Positions 36,945 to 47,499 of a stretch of 64,000 nucleotides of DNA are shown here, piece by piece (position 1 is the stretch's first letter; each line of letters opens with the position of its first letter). Position numbers and translations under genes: made by a program. The notes beneath the pieces were generated by a model. The model worked only from the letters and a program-made list of their open reading frames with translations, searched no databases and was not told the DNA's origin. The DNA is from Gnetum montanum (Eukaryota > Streptophyta > Gnetopsida > Gnetales > Gnetaceae): NCBI GenBank assembly GCA_015680685.1, contig MNCI01011783.1:216631-280630 (forward strand), written 5' to 3'.

Positions 36945-39779
36945 TTGTTATTAACTTCAATCACCAGGAAACTAGCTGGGTAGGACCAACCACACATAGT
37001 GGTACCAATGTCCTCCACCATTCCCAAGGGAATGGTGATGGACTGATCTGCCAGTTCTAGTTGAATGTTACTCTTCTTAAGTTGGGGTAGGTTCTAGGCT
37101 TGATACATTTCTTGTGATATTAAATTGACTTCGGAACCTGAATTAAGAAGAGCCCTATGTGGTTTATTTTTGGTAACTTGAAGGTAGATTAAGGGACTTC
37201 TAGGGTTAGTTAGTTTACTGGGAAGGTGGCCTACCTTGATCTAGTTGGTTATGGTATGTATTAACATAACCATATGTGTTAAGCTCTATTGGACTGAAGG
37301 CTACTCCAAAGTGTTAGATGGTGGAGAAGTGTACATGGGCGACCTCTTGTTGTTGCAAGAGTTTGTTTGGGCTTTTGGTCCTAAAGAAGGGTCTTCTCTT
37401 TTTACAGTTGTCAGAACCAGCAGCAGGTTGAATATTTATAGCTCTTGCAGCATGACGTTGCTGCAGTTGCGTAGGAAGTTCCCCTTGCATTGTTGGAGTA
37501 GGAGGTGTTATGGAAACTACTTGTGGAAGAGGTGCGGATGGATTTGGAGGATGGTGTGGGTATTGAGTGTCTCCTGTAGGAGAAGGAGTCCTTCTGAAGT
37601 ACTTCCAAACTTGGTAGTGACAGTGGGGAGTTGTGTGACTCATAGAGTCACTTGGAGAAATCAGCTGCTGCACATAACACACATAAGGGTAAGGCTACCG
37701 ATAACGGTATTGATGTTTTGGTGATGGCATCCCGCATGACTGTGGGTATTTCCATTGCAAATGTTGTTTGATGGATTATGGTGGAGTTCCACTTGGATAA
37801 TATGTTAATGGTTGGTGAAACTACCTTGGGTTACCTTGGGGATAAGGTAACCTATGGGGTTTTTTCCATTGATTAAGTCTTGGATTAAGTGCATACACCC
37901 CATACTCTTGTAGATGTGAGATGACTAGGCAACATCCCTTAGGATGGTCATAGTGGCAGATCTCACATCCACCATCATCGTCTATGTCAAAGTCCACAAC
38001 CACATCAGAGTTAATGATTTTCCCCTTATCCTTGTTATGTGCAAGGCCTAAATCTCTCCACTTTGTCTTACCTTTATCACTATTTTGTTCTACCTTATAC
38101 TCTTCTACAATTTTTAAGATAGTTTTAATTTTAGAGTCTAAGGAACTCCATACGTCATCTACCTTAGCCATTATTTCTGTTGTGAGGTTTTGAAGCGGCA
38201 AGGTCTTTCTATTCACCAACTCTTATATTGGTGACTCATCCTCTTCATTGTAAAATTTCACTCCCTTCTTTCGAAGAGAGAGATCATAGTTGTATTATTC
38301 TACATTTTCCCTTTTTCATATCTCACCTTATTCTTTTGCTACTTGCTCCAACAAGTGATGAACTTCATGGGCTCTAAGTTGTGATAGTCTCCCTTGGGCA
38401 TAAGTCCCAAGGGTTCTTCTTGTTTCATGCCTTAGCCCATCTATGATGTGGAGAAGTTGATCCCACTGTGCATATCCATGGCCTGGGCAATGATGTAACA
38501 ATGTGTAGTAGCAGGCCATGGAAGCATCCAAGGGTTCATGAATACCCTGCTTCCATCCTTGGATCTTCTTACACAAATTGGACACTTTGGAGTATGTCTA
38601 ATACTTATCGTTGAACGGTTATAACATCGTACTCCACCTCCTAATGGTTTCTAGTTCTAAGGACTGATACCAACTCTTTTCTTCCTTGGTGAGTGTCCTG
38701 GGAAACAACTTAAGTTTCTACCACTCGTTTTCTATGTTCTACAAGGCACAGGCATCGTGGAATGTCTATAAATGATGTTGCAGATCAGCGTTGTATCCCC
38801 CCTCAAAGCGTGGGATGTTGTTCATGTCTAAATGCCTGATCCGACTATCTTTTAAATTCTTTGTGGAAATTCTAACTACCTCTATTATATCAAGCATACT
38901 TCGGGTTGCAAGTAGGGGCTTTTCATGATCGTCTCTTTCATGAAGCCTATGATGTCTTCGTTGTTTCCTATTTTTCCTTCGTTCATGCCCTTGTCCTCTC
39001 TCTCAACTCTCTCATCAAGTTCTCTCATTTTTCTTACCTTTATCCTCTCCATTATGCTTGTGATGGTTGCGCCCAGATGTGGAAGGAGAGAGTGAATGAT
39101 GGGAAGAAGGGGAAGAAGAAGGAGAACCATTGCCATGATGATGTTTCCTACCTTCTCTTCTACTGCTTTGGCCCTGATCGTGATGACGATTCAAGTGCCC
39201 GTCCTTAGCATGAGTGGTTGTTCCCTCTATGAACAGTTGGTGTTCATGGGCATCAAAACCAGGGTTATGTATCATTGATTGTAGGTTCTAATACCCAACC
39301 TCCTCACCATCATTAGAAGGGGGAACATTATTTGCTAAAGAACCCATTATAAGGGGTTCCTCATCTCCTATTTTGCTAAGGACGTGCGGACCTTTGCCCT
39401 TCAACAGTGTATGTTGGCTCTCCTACCTTGAGTCCCTCATACGTTGCAAAGCTGTGGGATGGTAATCCCTCATGTCAAAATCACCCATAACGTATTCAAC
39501 ATAAAATTCTATCATGCCAATCTGTGCCAAAGCACGGAGAAGCATGTTAGGGACTACCCGATTTGGGGGTAACACTATGTTACCATGTAGATCTCTCCAA
39601 CGCATTTTTTCATCTTGATAGAAGATAAAAGTAAAATTTGGAATATACTCATCAAGATGAGTATGTTCCACCCTATATTGTTGAGAAACTGGTTGATTTA
39701 GGTTATGTTTTTTTGATTGCCGACTGTTCTTTGTATTATCCCTAGGTGAAGTGCTCTTGTGAGAAGAAGAAGAAGACAT
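36945..39779 (-). pseudogene. gag-pro: Ty3/gypsy gag-protease of the intron element
   Basis: Minus-strand ATG at 39779 (MSSSSSHKST), about 130 nt after the PBS. Pieces at 39423-39779, 39015-39275, 38328-38585, 37821-38219 and 37314-37682 are in one frame, broken by a few stops. The order is: N-terminus; a His/Ser-rich linker (39020-39250); retrotransposon gag core (KSWYQSLE, AQGRLSQLRAHE); a knuckle CEICHYDHPKGC at about 37930-37975 with C-x2-C-x3-H-x3-C spacing, one residue shorter than usual in two places; a Pro/Gln-rich tail; and then, in another frame, protease NSGSEVNLIS near 37110-37145, where the catalytic Asp of D-S/T-G is Asn. Gag assembles particles and the protease would cut it. 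Colinear with 60481-62898 (+). Confidence 0.85.
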
Positions 39780-39907
39780 GATGTCTTATAGGTATGCTAA
39801 TTTTACCGTTATATAATTTTTCTTATTTAATTAACCTGAAGGTTCATTTAGGCTCCCAACAATATGAGTGATATCCTTTATGTTCTATTTAGTGCACAAA
39901 CACTTAG

Positions 39908-39926
39908 TCCCCGACAATGGCACCAA
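39908..39926 (-). other. Primer-binding site, tRNA-Asp type
   Basis: Minus strand TGGTGCCATTGTCGGGGA directly after the 5' LTR, with one extra T between. It differs from the tRNA-Asp complement TGGCGCCGTTGCCGGGGA at three places, all at CpG sites (CG to TG or CA). Confidence 0.85.
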
Positions 39927-40925
39927 TGATGAGTGGTGAGGTACCCCTACACTCAACCATATGAAATGAGCGTAGCATGCACGATCTAGTCGAACTCCAT
40001 AGACTAAGTGCCTACACACCCCATGGAACACTTGGGGTTAATCATTCATTGTCTTCCCAGACTTACTTGTAGTTGTCACGGTGTATGGTTAAGTAAGTCT
40101 GAGGTATATGATTTTTATATCTTTTTATGTTTTATGTCTCCTATGCTAACAAGGTGAAGGGTTGAGAAACTAAGTACTAATTCTAACTAATGACTAAGTC
40201 TAAATTAACCTAGCATCAGCATCTGTTCCCACTTACCATACACACCCTGAACCGATGCAACCACGGCTACCAAATGCTAATCGTTGCTGGGATCACCATG
40301 CGTAACCCACGTGCTTGAATTGGTCATATTGAGGCACTTAACTAGGAGGAAATGGTTGATAGAATCTAATCTAGCATAAGTGCGATGAGTAGCTGATTCC
40401 TTGACTAACCGTACACACCTTTGTGCACGACTACCACTAGGATTACCAAGCACAGATCCTAAATACGCCACTGGGTTACCAAGTAGTTACACTAAATGCT
40501 CATAATCAAGTCGTACTCATACTACGTTGCAATGAGCAGCCGATTCCTTGACTATCCATACATATCCTTAGATGCTCGTAATCAAGTTGTACTCATTCTG
40601 CATTCTAGGAGTTTAAGGCTTAGAGAGAGAAAGAAATAAATAACATTAAAATAAATCCTATTCCATGCACTATAAAGTTGATCCAGGAAGTTCATCTTTA
40701 TTGCCATACACAACTTGTGTTCAAGTACAATGTTGCTCGAATAAAGATCCGTTAAATTTAGGACTCCTACTAAGGGCACATGGAAAATATTCTATCTCTG
40801 GAGTGATCAATCTACTAGAGTTTTCCTACTTCTAACCCAGGATGAGGAAACAAGGGAGAGTTGCCTCTTATTTATAGACTTGATGGTGGACCACGATATC
40901 GCGTATGCGATATCGCGTCTCATAA
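39927..40925 (-). repeat. 5' LTR (999 bp) of the intron element
   Basis: Pairs with 33536-34551. It starts TGATGAGTGG; its other end is CTCATAA, one change from CTCATCA. I count about 15 differences from the partner in the first 185 bp, mostly transitions, so the insertion is old. Confidence 0.95.
40869..40876 (-). promoter_or_regulatory. TATA box of the 5' LTR
   Basis: TATAAATA on the minus strand, starting 50 nt from the LTR start, directly after two CGATATCGCG palindromes. Confidence 0.6.
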
Positions 40926-40930
40926 GTTAC
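40926..40930. repeat. Target-site duplication, right copy
   Basis: GTTAC, partner of GTCAC at 33531-33535. Intron sequence resumes here and runs to the TTTCAG acceptor at 40958. Confidence 0.7.
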
Positions 40931-41033
40931 TAATTGGCTATGTATTGTTGTATTTCAGGCCTTAGGAGACATTGGTGGCCCTATCAGTGAGGGCAAAGAT
41001 GATCCACCACTTCCTCCTCTAGATGCCCCTTAG

Positions 41034-41339
41034 CATCCTCTATCAGCTTATTTTCAACATCATTGGCTATATCACTTTTATTTTAATATTGATGGCTAAT
41101 GTTATCTAAGACTATGTTATAGATGATTATTTTTTTGACATTTTTTCCACACAATGTGGCCATGGCTATGTATATTATGAACACTTTAAATTTAAAATTT
41201 TTTTTGGCTATCTATATTGTTGTAGTAAGTGTTGTAAATGTTGTGAATGTTTTGAATGGCTACATTGAGGTTTTCGCCTATAAAATTAATTAGCTAATTA
41301 ATGTGATAGTAGGTTAAACAAAAATAATAATAAAATAGA
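41034..41339. other. AT-rich 3' flank of the multi-exon gene
   Basis: Nothing coding is seen. The words GGCTA and TTGTTG recur. The boundary to the Tat element on the right is not visible. Confidence 0.4.
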
Positions 41340-41545
41340 TTTTTGCTAGTTTAGGCCATGGTGGGCATAGGTTGTGTGGATTTTGCTAGTTTAAGGCCAT
41401 GGTAGGCCATGTTGCCAATTTAAAGTCTTAACAAACTATGATGCTAGTTTAAGGCCATAGTAGGCCATGTTGTATGATTATCTTTGCTAGTTTAAGGTCA
41501 TGGCAAGCCATGATGCCCATTTAATGTCTTAGAACATTGCTGTTA
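41340..41545. repeat. Minisatellite of the second Tat element
   Basis: About five diverged units with TAGTTTAAGGCCATGGTAGG and GGCCATG. The reverse complement matches the words of the array at 4788-4893. It lies 3' of a minus-strand Tat gag, the same relative place as at 4788. Confidence 0.75.
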
Positions 41546-41949
41546 AAGAGAAGTCATGATCAAGTCATACAAGCTTATAATAGTGTTCTTCTACTTGAGG
41601 GATTGCCTATCTTGGTCTATTCCACTGAGGAAATTTTTATTGTTAGCCATGGGCTTATCATCCAAGTTGTGCTTTACTTCCTCCATGTATCCAAAAATGC
41701 AAAAATTTTCTTTTGGTTGTGATTTTCAAGGCTTTTTCTTGTTCTTCTATCTATGGATTTTGGTATACTCCTATGTCTTGTTGGTTGGAATGGATGGAGG
41801 AAAGGAGGTCATGAGTATAGCTAAAAGGGAAGTGGGCTTTTTTGGGTCCACTTCCTTTCATTCCTCTATCAACTTGTCACCCTTGTTATTGGGCTTTTGC
41901 TTATGCTTCTTTTTTTACTTAGTTGAAGTATTCTAGTTGTCAATTGTTC

Positions 41950-44040
41950 ATTGTGAGGAAGAGGTAGTAGCATTAGCCATCATAGGATGTCATTTTGTAG
42001 TTGGTTGGGCTACAACTAGTTGGGTTATTTTAGGTTGAAGAACCCTAATGACAAAAGGTTTCCTTAGAGGCATTCATGATGGTACTATTATGACAAAGGA
42101 GGATATTGAGCTGGTGGAAGCTAAAGAAGCCTTTTTATCACAAGGAGGTGCTTGTATCATGAATGGTTCCCTTAAGGGTCTCTGATCATCATTAATGTTA
42201 AATACTAAAATAACATAATGGATGTCATTAGCATTCAATGGGTCTTTGTAGACCTACATCAACTAATTTTGTGGCCATTATAGGTTTGATGCATCTAAGA
42301 CTAGTTCTCCTCTATCTATCATCCTCTGCAAGTCATTCTTTAGCATAAGGCAGAAGTTTGTGTCATGACAAATTAGTTGGTAATAATGGTAGAAGTAATC
42401 TAGTTCTAAATACTTAGGTAATTGTAGCTTATCTTATGTTGCTCGAGTAGGGTCTTTGCCTATTTCATAGAGCCTATCATGCTTCTTTTGGGAAGTTTCA
42501 GAAATCTTCTTGTATTGAATACACCTACTTTTTAGAAGTTGGTTTAACAATTTTGATGGTTTTAATGGCAAGGTAGTGTATTTTCTTTGGTCATTTCACT
42601 CAAAATTTGGCCTAGTTACAATTGATGTAGTGGCCCAGAGGTTTATGATTGGCTATCATGGTTGTTGGTGGGGGCCTTGGGAGGGTTGGCCCTTAGCCCC
42701 TAGTTTGTGATATTTTCTTTTTTGGTCATAGTTACTATGGTCATATTATTTTGTTTACCTTTCTTCTTATCTTTTTATGTACATTGATTTTTATACACTA
42801 TGTAGGCTGAATCATGACTGGCCTCCACAACATCCTCTATGTTCTTGATTTGGGAAAATGCTTAGCCAAGGGACCACAGGTTCAAGTAGTAGATCTTGGA
42901 CTTGATAAATTTATTCACTATCCCCTTGAATATGGCTAAAAGGTGGGCTTAAACTATAGGCTCTAGTATTTAATTTAGGAGTCCATTCCACCATTGAATG
43001 AAATTTTGTACGGGCTCAAAGGATCCCTACTTAATCTTCATGAGTTGGTCAAGCATGGTGTTAGGCTTCAAGTTATACTTGAACTAGTTAATGAACTAAA
43101 CTACTAAGTTCTCCAAAGAGGATATGGACTCTTTGGGTAATGTATGGTACCAATCAAGTGCTTTCCTAGTCAAGGAAATAGGGAAAATCCTCATGATGGT
43201 ATGAGGCCATGGTTGTAAGAGTAAGCAGTTGGATTTGAAAGTTATAATATTAGCATTATGGTTACCTTCTCCATTATATTTACTAAAATAGGGAAGAGGG
43301 ACACCAAGAGGAAGTGTCAAGGGTGGGACCACAAGAGTGATGGGATCATCCTAGTAGAAGTACATAATCTTGATAGTTTGTGAGGTAGAAACTTTAAGCC
43401 TCTTCAACTTCTTTGTCAAGTCTTAGATCATATAAAAGGCTTGATTTAGGCCCTACAATGGCCCTGTTGGTTATGGGGTTTGCACATATGGTTGTGGCAT
43501 TTGTTGCAAGGCTCATGGCCTGACTATGGATTATAGGATGGAAGAAAGAGGTTGTTTCATGGTTGTAGCTTGTGAACCAATCAAGGAAAATGATGTTAGT
43601 GTCGGTACTTGAGGCACAATTGAGATAAAGAGGATGTGTGATTCCTAAGTTGCTTGGAATCCCATGGTGGATCCCACATGGGTAGTTACTAGATTTTTCG
43701 TAATGAAAACCATCTTCAATGGTTGTACGGATTGAGATTGTGTGGAAAATGGCATAGAGAAGTTATAGGTTGTGGGCTATCACATAAATTTAGTTTGATG
43801 TGTGTATATGACCAATGTGAATTTAGTGATGGTAGGGTAGAAGAAAGTGAAAGATGAAGGTACCATGCCCATGGAGAAAAAAAAGGCATGAGGGGAAGGC
43901 TCAGTGGCCTTGGGGGCTATTTGTTGAAACAATATTGACCCAAAATGTTTTTAGGCTCAAATTCTACTCTAAATTCATCCTCCTCTTCTTGTTGTTCCTC
44001 TGAGCTATGTTTTTCCTCTTCCTCCTCCATCTCAATCAAT
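41950..44040 (-). pseudogene. gag: Ty3/gypsy (Tat) gag, minus strand
   Basis: The minus-strand piece 43096-43332 shows the retrotransposon gag core: PYFSKYNGEGNHNANIITF, then IFPISLTRKALDWYHTLPKE. The frame continues with stops through FIQWWNGLL and related words to about 42000, and upstream (43340-44040) is Gln/Pro-rich. Stops are frequent and mostly TAG. Gag would form the particle shell. No pol follows on the left: the element is truncated after its minisatellite at about 41340. Confidence 0.75.
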
Positions 44041-44469
44041 TAGGCTAAGATGCCAACATAGATATCGATTAGAGGTATTTGGTCATTGGAGTAATGGATG
44101 TATTCCTTACCATTATAGTGGATGAATTTGAATTTCCTTTTTGCTTCTACTTTGAAATGTGAAATATGCATGCTAGCCTGTATTTTGGCACCAATGAAGT
44201 TATATCAATCTTCATTTATGGCTACAAAATTAGGACTTTTCCCCCTAATCCTCAAAGACTAACTACATTCAATGATCATAGGGACTTTTGGGTCATAGAC
44301 CCTCATGTCTTGTTGGCTAGGACTTTCACCAGTGAAGGTGAGGGGTAACTTGGTAGATTACTAGAAAGACATTTTTGCAATGCTAAAAATGGCTTAAAAT
44401 AGGCTATAAAAGGAAAAAATAGAGGTAAATCCCAATAAGTGGAATTTAAAAATGGTCAAAGGAAGTAAG

Positions 44470-45690
44470 AATGATTGAAAATGGAGCACTTTCTATAATT
44501 AGTAAGTAGGGGGTAATGGGGGTTTACCCCTTTACCATAAATAAAAAGCTAGAAATGTTGATGTTTAGCCTCACCCATGCTGGTCTCCCAACTACCTCTA
44601 TGTTGGATATGGGAGGGTGGGGAAAGAAGGGAGGTGAGATGATGGAAATCTCACATCTTTTAATCCAACATTTATGAGGGGGAAGGCTGAAAACCAAAGT
44701 GGAAAGTTGGTGTTTTTCACTAAAACTAGTTTTAGCATGCTACCAAATCTCTTAGCTAGATGGTTTTCAGAAGGGTTGCACCATCCACTTTGAAAATTGG
44801 AAAAAATTGGCAGCGAAAATAAAAATGAGGGGAAAGGTTTCAATGTTGGCCTTAGGCTAAAAAATTCACAATTATTATGAAAAGACACTACCCAATCACC
44901 TACAACCTCTATGCTACAATTTTGGTCACACATGGGAAGGGGTAGCATTAATTCTTTAAAGGTTTTAGCTATAAAAAATCAAAAAAAAATCCTACAAATG
45001 GAAACAACAGCTAGATAGTTCTATTGATCAACTAAAAAGGAAGCACTTTCTATAATTAGTAAGTGAAGGATAATGGGAGTTTACTCCTTTACCAAAAGTA
45101 GAAAGTTGAGAAAGTTGGTGTTAGGCTTTACCCACACTAGCCTCCCAACTACCTCTACGCTGGGTATGGTAGAAGGGAATGAAGGGGGATGAGATGATGG
45201 GAGTCTCATACTTTCTAATCCAACGTTGATAGGGGAAAGGCTAAAAACCAAAGTGGAAATTTGGTGTTTTCCCACTAGAACTGGTTTTGGCAGGTTGTCA
45301 ATTTTCTCATCTAGGAAAGATGGTAGGAAGTTGACTTCCAAAAGTTTGATGGTTTCCAAAATTCTTTCACCATCCACTTTGGAAACTGAAAAAACTTGGT
45401 AGCAAAAAAGAAAACTAAAAATGAAAAAGGTATCAATGGTGGCTTTGGGCTGAAAAATTCATAGCAATTACTATGAGAGGCTAACACCCAACCACCTACA
45501 ACTTCCACACTATAGTTTTTGTCATAAGGGAAAAGGGGTAGCATTAATTTTTTTTGAAGGTTTTGGTGGGATGCCAATGTTGGCCTTGAAGCAACTGCTA
45601 TGAGAATATTGAAAATCCAAACACTTGCAACTTCCATGCTAGGCTTTGATTACAAAGGGGATGGGTTGCAATGTTGGTTTTGTGGCAAAA
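44470..45690 (-). repeat. Tandem duplication (about 550-bp unit) in the leader of the second Tat element
   Basis: 44480-45000 and 45040-45590 align along their whole length, both starting AGCACTTTCTATAATTAGTA. A third, partial copy follows at 45590-45690. The minus-strand open frames in both copies (44598-44948; 45081-45377 and 45311-45637) share the words LPSF and FPLWFSAFPLINVGL-like segments, but they shift frame relative to each other, so I do not call them genes. Confidence 0.8.
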
Positions 45691-45728
45691 TAATTAACAA
45701 AAAGATTTAGACATAGAACTTGGACAGA

Positions 45729-45747
45729 GGACCTCCTTCTAGCACCA
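45729..45747 (-). other. Candidate primer-binding site of the second Tat element
   Basis: On the minus strand TGGTGCTAGAAGGAGGTCC directly follows the presumed LTR end (...TTTTCA). TGG start, position and neighbouring leader fit a PBS. I cannot verify the tRNA. Confidence 0.5.
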
Positions 45748-46740
45748 TGAAAACTATCGTGACTAGAAAAATCAATTGCTAAAAGAACCAATAGATTTCG
45801 CATAGTAGCCTCAACCTTGAAACCCTAGGGCCTTTGAAAAAATTGGGATTCGAGGTGCCTTGGCTAGTCTGATAGATCTGGGAAATTAAGAGCAAATGCG
45901 AACTGCACACAAAATAAAATTGTAAAACATTATTCAAAACAATAAAGAATCAGTTCTAGAAATGTGTACAAGAAATGCTCATGAGAGAAAAATGGGTTCA
46001 TTGATGCAAAAGTTCAAAGCCTATTGAAGCTTATGCATTTTGATCCACGATCTAGGTGCTAAGACACTCCTAATGATTTTGAATCTCATCTACTATAACC
46101 TCAAATCTATAAATTGGATCCCTATTAGAAGGTGAGAAAAGTGGAAAATCTGGCTATCAAAGTGCTCCACACTAGGGGTTGGGAATCCTAGAAATGTAGT
46201 GTTGACACCAAAACTCCACAAGTCTTAGGGGGATTGCAAAGAGGGTTTGCAACATTACAATACTTCCACATTAGGGTTCAAGAGAATACAAGTGTGATAA
46301 ATAGCAAGAAATATTGAGTGCTTGAAAAATCCCAATTTCAGAACTATGAATAAATTGTTGATCATAAGAAATGACTAAATAATCTAAAGATTATGTAACC
46401 TATAAATTAAGTTTGATGTTGGTTTTTATAGGTTCTAGGCCATGAATGGTGCTACAAAATGGATGAAATTTGGCTACACATTAACTACAAATTTCTACCT
46501 CATACAAGTGATATGGGTGTCCAAATTTGAGAGGTTACCGTATATAGTAAGTGCCTTCCCTCCATGGTCATTCTGTTTACTATAAATACTAATGGGGACA
46601 CATGCTCTATAGTGAAGATAGATCTTCCATGCTAAGCCTTTTGCTATCTTTTCTAGAGTGAAGATAGAAACCCCTCCTCCCCTCCACTCCTTCACACTAG
46701 GGGTAGGTAAAATTTACCCCCTACAAATGATTCTAGTGTT
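45748..46740 (-). repeat. Candidate 5' LTR of the second Tat element
   Basis: The left edge TGAAAACTAT is fixed by the PBS. The right edge is not fixed and is set near 46740 by the end of recognisable promoter-like sequence. A TATA-like TATAAAAACC lies on the minus strand at 46421-46430. No second copy exists in the window to confirm the limits. Confidence 0.4.
46421..46430 (-). promoter_or_regulatory. TATA-like box in candidate Tat LTR
   Basis: TATAAAAACC on the minus strand. Confidence 0.35.
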
Positions 46741-47499
46741 GAAAAATATATACCCCCCATAAAACCCATCAAACTACCATTTTTGGCATTCCAAATGGAA
46801 ATTTTNCACATGGATTACAATCTTCACATTGACAATGAAGTTTTACCTCAAGTTTCATGGGGTGAAAGCTACATGATGAAAATTGGCTATCAGATGAAAA
46901 TTTTTATGGTGTTTCACCTAGAAAGAATACCTTGCAGGACAAAAAGAAGTGAATGATAAAACAAAAAGGAAAGAAATTCAAGAAGGTTTGAAGAGTTAAG
47001 AAAAGGGAGAGAAATAAATAACTCTCATGAAAAATTTTATTAAGGGAAGCTAAAAACTAAAAATACAAGAAATTTATACAAAAATAGAAGGAACTTTGAA
47101 AGAAGAACCTCATTCCCAATCTCCATAGAATTCATGGAGACTTCATGATCTCCCATCAGTAAGAGAGATGAGTAGAGGTAACTTTTCATTTCCTTGTCTT
47201 GCTTAAAATTCTTATGTTTTATAAGATATATTATCCATAGTAGCAATCCCTCTAAGTGCCCATCTTCTATACTCAAGATCAATAAAAATTTGGTATAGAT
47301 ATCTCACTACCAAGATAGATGTCTACATTCATGAATAGACATCTCTTTAAGTTACAATCCTCTTGACACAAACGTCTACCTATTGAATTAGACATCTAAC
47401 TTTATAGGAAAAACCCTCATTAGCTATAATTATTTAAAGCAAACCCTCCTCTCTTTCCTCATTTTGCCTCATCAATGCTTAGATGTCCAAGAGTAGTTC
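46741..47499. other. Non-coding; leader of the second envelope-like element
   Basis: 46741-47280 shows nothing recognisable (single N at 46806). 47300-47400 contains AGATAGATGTCTAC, AATAGACATCTC and TTAGACATCTAAC words, like the leader at 29690-29900. No LTR is found at the left side of this element. Confidence 0.45.

Larger units (their letters stand above)
33536..40925 (-). mobile_element. Complete Ty3/gypsy element (LTR to LTR) inserted in an intron
   Basis: Minus-strand element: 5' LTR 39927-40925, PBS 39908-39926, gag-protease 36945-39779, gap 36213-36944, 3' region 34552-36212, PPT, 3' LTR 33536-34551, with a 5-bp target duplication. No RT, RNase H or integrase is visible. The related pol at 57293-60480 occupies about 3.2 kb, far more than the 732-bp gap, so if the gap size is realistic this copy lost pol and depended on relatives. 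Confidence 0.85.
30059..41033 (+). pseudogene. Multi-exon gene of unrecognised family, copy 2, interrupted by a Ty3 element
   Basis: Exons (approximate): 30059-30501, 30591-30868, 30975-32032, 32123-about 32340, 32405-32542, 32657-33476 and 40959-41033. Introns have GT/AG ends (for example 30502-30590, 30869-30974, 32033-32122, 32543-32656); the donor of the fourth seems mutated. The last intron, 33477-40958, contains the 7.4-kb element 33536-40925. Exon 1 matches copy 1 (EFLSYILQNF, SHLSTDVAEAIVET, YNDSNTL). Exon 3 holds the envelope-like block (SSHFSTIIWDVKVNMDI) and EFLVVY near 31670. Later exons contain VEWDPS and a long Glu/Lys/Gln-rich coiled coil. The last exon ends GDIGGPISEGKDDPPLPPLD and stop at 41031. 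Many stops, most of them TAG, kill it. Conserved splice sites in both copies show it was a spliced gene rather than a processed copy. Function is unknown. Confidence 0.6.

Noticed and set aside
36182-37027. Open frames of 250-281 codons on both strands
   Set aside because: They span the second N run; only the last about 27 codons on the minus strand (protease part) are real sequence.
37245-37724. Plus-strand frame of 159 codons
   Set aside because: Antisense to the Pro/Gln-rich gag tail on the minus strand, which has a homologue at 61500-61850.
40277-40779. Small minus-strand frames inside the LTR
   Set aside because: They are part of a recognised LTR and are not kept in the other LTR copies.
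44598-45637. Three minus-strand frames of about 100 codons
   Set aside because: They fall in the duplicated leader and change frame between units; repeat-derived rather than genes.
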